The position numbers and the translations under genes are program-made. Below the pieces are notes generated by a model. It was given only the letters and a program-made list of their open reading frames with translations, was not told the origin of the DNA and ran no database searches. From Deinandra increscens subsp. villosa (Eukaryota > Streptophyta > Magnoliopsida > Asterales > Asteraceae), in assembly GCA_039602395.1 (NCBI GenBank), contig JBCNJP010000006.1:66530509-66594508 (forward strand): a stretch of 64,000 nt of DNA. The letters are read 5' to 3'. Positions 55,961-64,000 of the stretch are shown one piece after another (the stretch's first letter is position 1; each line of letters opens with the position of its first letter).

Positions 55961-56319
55961 AAAAATAGTCGTAAAAATAAACTAATTTGCCATTCCCACA
56001 ACGTACTGCATCTTCTATGCCCTGATCTGTGCAAATTGGATCTGCAGCTTCATTGAGACTCGTTTTATAAAGGAGAAAATCACAAAAGTGGCCTTTGACC
56101 CTTTTGACCAACTCTAGTTAATAAAATAGTCATAAGAATTCAAAAGTGGCCTTACAACCGTGGTTGTGCAGCAACTAAATGAAATGTGGCGAGGTTTTGA
56201 TAAAGTTATTTCTTTTACTTAATTAAGCTTCTTAATATGTTTTTCTACATAATTTTAAAGGAATCTCAACATTTCAATCTAAATTTCATTAAAATGAAGT
56301 TGTTTTTAGAAAAACAATT

Positions 56320-56662
56320 AAGTCTCGTAACCGACTTTTTATAACTCTTAGAAAGTAAGAAGAGTTGGAGAGAATGTGTAAACTGATTGGTTAAAACTTT
56401 TATAAAAAGACAAGTTCAAATAAATAAAATCATGCAATTGGAGAGAAACCGTAAGTTATTATATAAATTTTTGAAGAGTGTAAGTTCAAAAAATATAGTA
56501 TTTAAACTTCTAAAAGTCTTTAAACTTATTAAATTTATGGTAAAATTTCTTTTTCAAAAAATATATTTTTTTGAAGTCGTTTTATGAAAATTTTAACTAA
56601 TCAGTTTACACATTCTCTCCGACTCTCGTTCTTTTTCAGGAGTTACAGAAAGTTGGTTGTCT
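56320..56662. mobile_element. Foldback MITE with ~95-bp inverted arms
   Basis: The left arm contains GAGTTGGAGAGAATGTGTAA, ACTGATTGGTTAAAA; the right arm holds the inverse (for example TTTACACATTCTCTCCGACT). Weaker pairing extends to AACCGACTTTTTATAACTC and its partner around 56650. The small frame inside it is not a gene. Outer edges are approximate. Confidence 0.7.
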
Positions 56663-57857
56663 GAAGCTGCCAGATCAGAAATTATGCTAGAAAGAACCAT
56701 GATTCAGTATTCTTCTATCCATGGAGTTTTGATCTTGAATAATTGAAGCAAAAATCCAACTGCATAACAAAAACCCACCACATGGATTTTAACAGACTCG
56801 CAGAAGTCTTTTACCTTTGGTTAGACCGAGAAAATGAAAGATAGAAACTGTTGACGTCGAAGGAGGGAGGCCGGAGGAGAGTGTCGCTGGAGAAGAGCAT
56901 CCCCGGAAGAGAGGGGGAGTCAGAGAGGTGTGTGAGTCGCTGTGTGCTTGTGTGGGTTCTGACTTCTGAGTATATGTTTGAAAGAAGTTTAAAACCCTAT
57001 AAAATTATTTAAAAAAATAAATAAAAAATAAAAAACCGGCCGAACTTAGTATTTGGTTCGTGTAACTGATGCATATAACTCATGTCGACAACTAGTTGAG
57101 CTAGGATTCACTCCTAATGCTATATGCCAGTTCACTCCTACTTTTTTATATATAATTTTTTTAAAAAAAAATCTAAACTCAGTGGGTTCCCATGAACCCC
57201 TAGGTTCTATACTGGATCTGCCCCTAAGTACAAGCATGTAGCATTGTCCGTGGTCCACTGGTGCTAAGGTGGCATCACAATTCCAAAAACTCCGCATGTT
57301 CTCAAGATGAAATCCCTTTGATCTTCATGGACCATCTGTGGAGAAAGAGTTCATTCGCAAAGCCATTAGGAGATAAAGTAGTAACAATACTCCCCTTAAG
57401 GTTAAAGGTTTGACCCCTGCTTGTGACGGGTTGATGTAATTTAGCCAAAAAAATATATGCGTAAGAGAGAAAGAGAGAGAGAGGGAAGAGGGGGGGGGGG
57501 GGGGTAGGCATGGTCTGTAGGAGTCTTGGACAGATGCACCCGACCTAGATAGGAGTCCCCCATGGTCGTGGCTGAGGGGCGGGCAGTGAGACGCGACCAT
57601 GTGAATGCATCAATGCTCGTGGTCAAGCCACTATGGTAGCCCCTGGAATATCCAAAAATCATGTTTTTTCACACCTTTTTAACGTAAACACCTATGACGT
57701 CAAGACACAACGTCACCAAACAAGAAAACTCAAAAATGCCACCTAGATCTATCACCATAAAATAAAATTGGAAGATAAGAGAAGAAAAGAAAACCAAACC
57801 CTCCGCCATCAAAGAAGTGTTGTTAAGGGGTCATTTTGGTTGTTAAATGATAGTATT
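56663..57857. other. Region with hAT-like terminus, GA and poly(G) tracts, no gene
   Basis: 56850-56990 is GC-rich and leader-like. 57180-57227 ends CTGGATCTGCCCCTAAG, the inverse of common plant hAT ends (GGGGCAGATCCAG), but no partner end was found. 57463-57504 is (GA)n followed by 15 G. Nothing codes convincingly. Confidence 0.4.
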
Positions 57858-58934
57858 CATGGCAGGCCTGGGCATGGGCAAGGTGGGCGCTTGCCTAAGG
57901 CCTAGTATTTTAGGGGTCTCGAGATTTAAAAAAACACTATTTATATATGTTTAGAAAAAACTTATAGTTTAGGGGTTTTCTGGTAATTATTAACAAGTCA
58001 TGAAGAGGAATAGGAGTCTAAATCTTGAGATGGTTGATTAAGTCTTTTAAAACTTTTGGAGAAGAGTAGTTTGCGAAGTTGATAAAAGAAGCTTAGGAAA
58101 CTGCCAATGAAATAGGTGTTGATCTGATATTCCCTCAAAGACATTTGATTCGTAAGGGAAAACAATTTGATGAGACCTAGAGTGAACAAGAACTTCAACT
58201 TTCATCCAAGTAGAACTATATAGTTAATTATTTTTAGTTATTGTTGATCAAGTGATTGTTTCTCTTGAGACAAGATTTAAACATTACCAACTGCAAGAAA
58301 AGCTATATGGTTTTTTGTTTTAAAAAAAGTTGAGGGAATTTGAAGAAAAAGATTTGAAGTAGCTTTATCATCTTCTTCAAGATGCATAAAAGTATGAGGT
58401 ACAATCAGATATTGATGGTGATGAACTTTATTTGGAGTTGAAGGTGCTTGAGACATTTTTACCGAGATAATTATTAGTCCTTTTGATGCTTTAAAACATA
58501 TGAAGAATCTCAGTTTCTTTCCTAATGCCTTAATTGGATATAGAGTCTTGTTGAGTGTTCCGGTTACGGTGGCATCTGCAGAAAGAGGCTTTTCAAAATT
58601 GAATTTTTCAAAGACCTACTTACGATCCACAATGTCCCAAGAAAGATTTAATGGACTGGCATTTTATCTATTAAAATTGATGTATTAGAGGATTTGGATT
58701 ATGACGGGTTGATCGAAAGATTTGCTACTAAAAATGCTAAGAGAGCCTAACGATTTGTTTAAGTATCTATAATAGAACGTTTTGCTTTAATATTTTGTTT
58801 TTTATTATTCTTATTACAATTATCATTATTTTATAGACTATTTATATGAGGTATTGACTTTGTATGTTGAAGGACCCAAATATTTTACTCGCCCCGGGCC
58901 CAAATTTTTTTTGCGATTCTCGAGGCCGACCCTA
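57858..58934 (+). mobile_element. Decayed hAT transposon (1077 bp)
   Basis: A perfect 8-bp target duplication ATAGTATT (57850-57857, 58935-58942) bounds ends CATGGCAGGCCTGGGC and inverted TAGGGTCGGCCTCGAG. It contains a transposase remnant (separate entry). 8-bp duplication plus hAT dimerisation motif makes the class secure. Confidence 0.85.
58050..58690 (+). pseudogene. hAT transposase remnant, C-terminal dimerisation domain
   Basis: 58500-58688 encodes LLSVPVTVASAERGFSKLNF, then KTYLRSTMSQERFNGLAF, the hAT C-terminal dimerisation signature. Upstream traces such as IGVDLIFPQRHLIRKGKQFD (~58110-58170) are separated by stops. The catalytic and zinc-finger regions are missing or unreadable, so it is non-functional. 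Confidence 0.85.
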
Positions 58935-59124
58935 ATAGTATTTATAGAATAAAATCTAGAGATTGCTATCAAAGAAACAAAAATAAGATGTCCGTATTGG
59001 CTTTACCATTTCACATTATATTATATCCGGTCTGAGACGTGGAAACATAAATCGTTATAATTGTGCGCTATTTTCCCCGTGTACTTTTATTCTAACTAGG
59101 AAGTTAACAACTTTTCTAATGTAA

Positions 59125-59367
59125 GGCTATACGTAGTAATGGAGCCGCTTTCTTGGAAGTTTTACGATATGCGGCATCTAGTCAGCACGGGGCTTCATGA
59201 CCAAAAGTGGAATAGTGGATGAAGCCTCACAAAGCCCCTATTAAACAAAACACTTAGAAAATATGCACCAATCAAAGCCCAGCCTTCAAATTTTGGACCG
59301 GTCAGAACAATGGGGCACTAGCTCTATGAATATCACGCCAAGAAACAAATGAGGCCTTACGCCAGCC
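59125..59367. mobile_element. Tourist/Harbinger-like MITE (243 bp)
   Basis: GGCTATACGTAGTAATGG and inverted right end GGCTGGCGTAAGGCC are flanked by TAA (59122-59124, 59368-59370). The left terminus resembles that of the MITE at 36134. Noncoding. Confidence 0.6.
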
Positions 59368-59370
59368 TAA

Positions 59371-60692
59371 TCCTTATCATCTAAATGTAAAGATTAAAAA
59401 AATCAACGATGTGTTTGGTATGAGCTAATTTATGAATAAGGGAATGGATTGGTCGAGGAAATGAAATAGATCATTACGATTCAATGTTTCTGTTTGTTTA
59501 TAATATGAGAATAAAATAAATCATTGTTTCTTGTTGTATGATAGTTAGCAAAAACAAAGTAATGAAATACAATTTTTCCATTCAAAATGAACATATGTTT
59601 ATATTTATATATTTTTAACTTTTTAATTTTAGTTTTTAACTTTATTTTTATTAATTTATTAATAAATATTTTAATTTTATGTTTTATTTTATTTGTTTTT
59701 TTCATGTTTATCTTTTTCTATTTTACTTTTTTTATTATTATTATTTTTACTTTATATTTATTTATTATTGTTTTTTAGTTTTATAATTTTGTTCGTATTT
59801 TTATCTTTTTTTATACTTTATATTCTTTTTTTTTTCATAAAATTTTTGAATAGTTGAAGGAATAAAAAAAAACATATCTTTCTTAAGTAATAGTTCATTT
59901 CATTTTAATATACTATCAGACATATCACTTTTTCATTACGACGTAATCACTTATTCCATTTCACCATCTATTCATACATACTCAACACTACCCGAACATT
60001 TAGCATTTTCTATTAGGTTAATAGTAATACATCCACCAAGACACCAAACCTTTTTTTTTGCCACATTATCATCCAAAAGTCCTCACACTTTACCTAAATA
60101 ATACCCACCCCAAACCACCAAACACATTTTAATATTAATTTAATAAGAAAAAATTAGAAAGAGAGGAGGAAGAGAGAGGAGAGAGAGAGAGAGAGAGAGA
60201 GCGAGATTTTGGCAAAGCTCGATGGATTATATTACTGAGGGAGGTCACCGAGCTCTGCACCGAGGGGAGGATTATGGTGTTCCCGAGGCACTGAGCTCCA
60301 AATCAGCACCACCGAGCTCCCTCGGTGAACCCATTACTTTCACTCTTAGAATCTTTCCTTTTAAATTAGTTTAAATTTTTTAAGTTTAAAACACTAATAA
60401 TATTCACTCTTTAGTTTTTACATCAAAACATAAATCTTTATATTTAATATCAAGATTATATATAAAATCTACATCATCATTGTCATCAGAAGATATGACG
60501 ACTCGTGATATCGAAGCAAACATGTGCGCATGCTTGTTATAAAAACCCTTCATTCTTCATATACACTTTCTACGAAAATCATATCTTCTTCTATCCATCC
60601 TATATATATATATATAAATATATAAATATAAATATATATATATATACACACACACATATATTACTAGATCGAGATAGTGTAGGTAGAGAAAA
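59371..60692. other. AT-rich intergenic region and GT47 promoter side
   Basis: 59590-59850 is extremely T-rich. 60005-60340 has a (GA)n tract (60150-60200) and CACCGAG(C/G) words that pair across the region, perhaps one more MITE. 60601-60660 is TA/CA microsatellite just upstream of the GT47 ATG and may supply the TATA element. Confidence 0.4.
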
Positions 60693-61639
60693 ATGGGAGC
60701 TGCTACTGAATCTAGCATCACATTAATCCTACTTTCACTTATTTTTCTTGAAATTTATGCATCTCCAACTAACCAAACCCCAAATCTCTCCAATTTACCA
60801 TTAACAGCAACCGCGAAATTACACCTGCAGATTAATGAAGCAGCACCAGAGATCAAGGTATGCTTATTTCCGGTTCTTTAATTCAACCACATATGTTTCT
60901 TTGTCTTCCTCCTTAATTATTTTTACTTTGTTTGTTTTGAAAGAAAGATTGAATTCGTATTTATTTCGTTAGAAAAACAACATTCAAGTGGCGAGAATCG
61001 AAAAACAGTTAGCCAAAGCGCGAGGAGAAATTCATAAAGCCATCGTTCAAAAAAATATCGCGTCGTTTAAAAGGAATGGAAGTTTCATCTCGGAGGGAAC
61101 CATATACAGGAATCCCTTCTCCTTTCTTCAGTTAAGTGGTTAAAGAGAAAACATAGTTATTTAGAATGAAGAAAAATAATATAGAATTTATATAAGAGTA
61201 TTATTGTAGAATAAGTTAAAGTTATCATTTTAAGCATTTAAATTTCTAACTTTTTCGATTTCTCGGTTGATTATTCAGGAGTCAAACTGAGATGATGAAG
61301 ACGTTTAAGGTATGGGCTTATAAGGAAGGAGAAATCCCATTAGTGCATGATGGTCCAATGAAAAGTATATATAGCATCGAGGGTCACTTCGTTGAGGAGA
61401 TGGAAAGAGAAGGAAACCCTCTGGCTGCTAAACACCCCGATGAGGCGCACGCTTTCTTCATTCCCATAAGCGTAGCGAAGATTGTTCACTACCTCTTCTC
61501 AGAAGACGATCAACCACAAAATTTCCCAGCACGAATACGACAAATTTTCGAAGACTATATTGGTGTCATTGCGGAAAGATATCCTTATTGGAACCGTAGC
61601 AATGGAGCTGATCATTTCTATGTTTCCTGTCATGATTGG
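60693..61639 (+). CDS. Exostosin-family glycosyltransferase (GT47), first three coding exons, partial
   Basis: Coding exons 60693-60857, 60973-61130 and 61279-61639 join in frame (GATCAAG/GTATGC; CTTCA/GTTAAGT; TTATTCAG/G; ATTGG/GTAAGA) to 228 codons and continue beyond the window. Residues ~6-24 are hydrophobic, a signal anchor for a type II Golgi enzyme. Exon 2 gives the EKQLAKARGEIHKAI stalk and GTIYRNPFSFLQ; exon 3 gives FKVWAYKEGEIPLVHDGP, YSIEGHFVEEM, HPDEAHAFFIPISV, YPYWNRSNGADHFYVSCHDW, the N-terminal half of the exostosin domain. Relatives transfer sugars during cell-wall polysaccharide synthesis. The catalytic C-terminal half (nucleotide-sugar site) is not in the window. No damage is visible. 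Confidence 0.9.
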
Positions 61640-63764
61640 GTAAGAAAATTTTTTCTAAGTAAGTTACCTATCTAACTAGATTTCTAGAGTTCATATAGTT
61701 AACGGTAACCAAATTCCTAGTTATATGGTGTCATCTTGATTTTTCCGGTCATACTGCTCACACCTAACACATAGGCGGTATTGCCTTGCAACTAAACCGC
61801 TTTGTCTTTGTCCTCCCCGATCTCGTGCCACTAGCATGGGGCGGTGTTCCCCTGGTGGCTTCTGCCCCTTCCTAAGGAGACTTTTGCCACATCGTGCGCC
61901 CTAAGCGGTGTATACATTATTTTTTTTAAATACGTTGTTTTCAATATCCATAATGAGAAATGTCTGTTCTTTAGGTTTGTTACGTGGGTTAATTAGTTGT
62001 TGAGTAAGTTTGGACTTATAATATACAAAAAATACTTTATATTCTATACAATTCGGTTTTTAATCTAATATGTTACAAGTTATTGCATATGTATGATAAC
62101 GAGATGGCGTATCCATACGTTGCGACGACATATGGTTATTGATTATGTACTAAGTTTCTTAGATAAAAAAAAAGTAAAAAAAAAGGTTTACCTTGTAATA
62201 TCTAGAAATACGAAGGGTTAGAATTCAATTACTTAGATTTGTAAGGTAAGAAATGTGAAATAGCTGGACGTCAGCAAAATAACTTTTTTGATTCATCTAG
62301 ACGTAAATGATCAAAACAATGAAGTAAACTTAACTTTTTTAATCCATCTAGAGTAAATGATCAATAGGGGTTGTAGGCAAAATAGCCAAAAACATAGAAA
62401 AACACTATATGTATAAGAAGTATGTCTTATAATTTGAACTTTTTTTGATGAAATAGTTTTGTCGTTCCGTAGTGCTGTCTTTTAGATGTTGGTAGAACAA
62501 TGAAATTATCCCAAATAGATAATGTTATCAGCGCGTTAAGAAAAACATATGATTGATTGAATTGCCTATTTGAATCGTGTCTTATTGTTGTGTACATCAT
62601 GAACTAATTACTTGAATTTCTAGTGTGGATATGGATATCCATTAGTAATTGCATTGGTCTTACATTCAATTTTAATTCACTCCATTAAATAAAGTTTTAA
62701 TAAAGGGTTAATTTCATATATATCCCTTAAAACTTCTTAAATATCATACCAAAATTTTAATATAATATACGTATCAACAAAACAATTAAAATATCAAATA
62801 TATCCATTTTAAATTATTTCATAAAAGCTTATTATAATATGACTGACTATTCTACCCTTAATTTCTTTTTTAATCTTATTCTAAACTACTTTTTACACTT
62901 TCCTAAAATCTTTTAAATAATCTTTTTTATTGTGTTCTCAATGCTTTCACACAAAACTGACGCAGCAAAAATCCATTGATTTAATAATGTACCAATCGAT
63001 AGGTTATCATGATTTGGGATGTGAATGAAAACGATTTTCAGTAAGAACAATTTTTTTTAGAAGCAACAACAATCTTCGAGAAGCAATCAATCAATGTTCC
63101 TGAAGATAAGCTTCTGATGATAAAACAATTTTGATAAGCTTTGAACTATTTGTCGGAATCAGTATTTTACATTTAAAAGGAAGGGAAACAATTAATTAAT
63201 TAATAAATGATTAAGAATCTACACAACGATAAAAGAATTAATATTGAAAAAAGAAGCAATTAAACAAAACTTGTTGAGTGAGCAACAGAAGAAGAAGCCA
63301 CGAAAACATTTTCCCCTCATTATTAAAATGAGAACCAATAAACTTAAACAACGAAATAAGTAAGGTACTCTATATATACGTTTATTTGACAAACTTTCTC
63401 ATACATTTTATAATCTTTTAGTGGGTATAAAGATAAACAACAAAAATAAAAGCATGTGTATATTACTCACTTGGTTTCTTTTCATTTCTGAATAGCAACA
63501 AAAATTCAGTAAAATCTAAAGACTTCACTCACTCAATGGATATTATATCCCATGGTTAACCATTGGTCATTTGGCTCAATGGTATTGGTGATGAGGGGAA
63601 GACTTGGGACTGAGAGGTCACAAGTTCGATCCCTGAGTCTGACAGGTTTTCCACCCGGCCTTTAGAGGAGGTGGTTTTTCCTGGGAATTGGCTCAACTGG
63701 TGTGTGTGTAAATAGTCTTAGTTGAACGTTCAAAAAAAAATATCCCATGGTTATTGAGCCACCA
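61640..63764 (+). other. Third intron of the GT47 gene (partial)
   Basis: It starts at a GTAAGA donor; no acceptor or homologous next exon is found before the N gap. It contains a decayed Helitron-like end (TAACGAGATGGCGTATCC at 62098, on the minus strand, similar to the end at 28268) and a SINE at 63559-63740. The rest is AT-rich with no gene. Confidence 0.65.
63559..63740 (+). mobile_element. tRNA-derived SINE (182 bp) with target duplication
   Basis: A 13-bp direct repeat TATCCCATGGTTA (63546-63558 and 63741-63753) flanks it. The head has an A-box-like TTGGCTCAATGG and B-box AGTTCGATCCC; the tail ends in A9. These are the hallmarks of a SINE inserted by target-primed reverse transcription. 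Confidence 0.88.
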
Positions 63765-64000
63765 NNNNNNNNNNNNNNNNNNNNNNNNNNNNNNNNNNNN
63801 NNNNNNNNNNNNNNNNNNNNNNNNNNNNNNNNNNNNNNNNNNNNNNNNNNNNNNNNNNNNNNNNNNNNNNNNNNNNNNNNNNNNNNNNNNNNNNNNNNNN
63901 NNNNNNNNNNNNNNNNNNNNNNNNNNNNNNNNNNNNNNNNNNNNNNNNNNNNNNNNNNNNNNNNNNNNNNNNNNNNNNNNNNNNNNNNNNNNNNNNNNNN
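63765..64000. other. Assembly gap reaching the window edge
   Basis: 236 N are visible; the gap probably continues past the edge. It hides the downstream part of the GT47 gene. Confidence 0.99.

Noticed and set aside
56387..56587. 66-residue frame in a foldback element
   Set aside because: Lys/Phe-rich low-complexity translation between inverted arms.
59481..59778. Hydrophobic Phe/Leu/Ile-rich frames
   Set aside because: They result from extreme T-richness; no membrane protein family resemblance.

Overview
The window is nuclear DNA of a flowering plant, almost certainly a eudicot. It is AT-rich and contains intron-bearing genes with GT-AG junctions, Ty1/copia and Athila-type LTR retrotransposons, an RTE-like LINE, Helitrons, hAT, PIF/Harbinger and Mutator-like elements, and a tRNA-derived SINE. 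The repeat repertoire reminds me of Asteraceae, but that is an impression from memory and nothing here proves it. Two N runs (17340-17839, exactly 500, and 63765 to the end) show it comes from a scaffolded assembly.

Only two ordinary host genes are supported. A four-exon heptahelical (PAQR/adiponectin-receptor-like, HHP-type) membrane protein gene lies at 37249-39580 and is complete. The first three coding exons of an exostosin-type GT47 glycosyltransferase lie at 60693-61639; the gene runs off the right end. The rest is transposon-derived.

Layout: 2-874, 3' end of a copia element. 875-2860, unrecognised. 2862-3351, a Helitron-like 3' end. 3352-10639, fifteen foldback (MITE-like) modules separated only by (TA)n microsatellite, forming a roughly 6 kb palindrome with module order A-A-B-C-D / spacer / D-C-B-A-A. 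10915-17183, a gag-like or hypothetical reading frame split by a complete copia-type element (11009-16990) that kept gag but has no pol. 18188 onward, a minus-strand Helitron end. 20542-21677, a decayed copia pol plus 3' LTR. 22032-24773, hAT and foldback MITEs. 25137-28236, two PIF/Harbinger transposase relics, one an intact 111-residue internally deleted form. 28268 to about 33165, a Helitron-like segment with captured exon pieces including a class III peroxidase fragment. 33976-36759, four MITEs with clean target duplications leading up to the HHP gene. 40234-41247, a complete small Helitron. 43685-45450, a dead LINE. 45514-54764, an Athila-like element whose interior is a giant inverted repeat. 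55131-59367, tRNA-like repeats, foldback and hAT elements. 60693 to the end, the GT47 gene with a SINE in its third intron.

The most unusual structures are the TA-microsatellite MITE array, the Mutator-like target duplication of one relative outside it, the Athila giant hairpin, the gag-only copia element and the short intact Harbinger-derived ORF. I saw no CRISPR, operon or prokaryotic content. All boundaries were read by eye; no alignment or database search was run.
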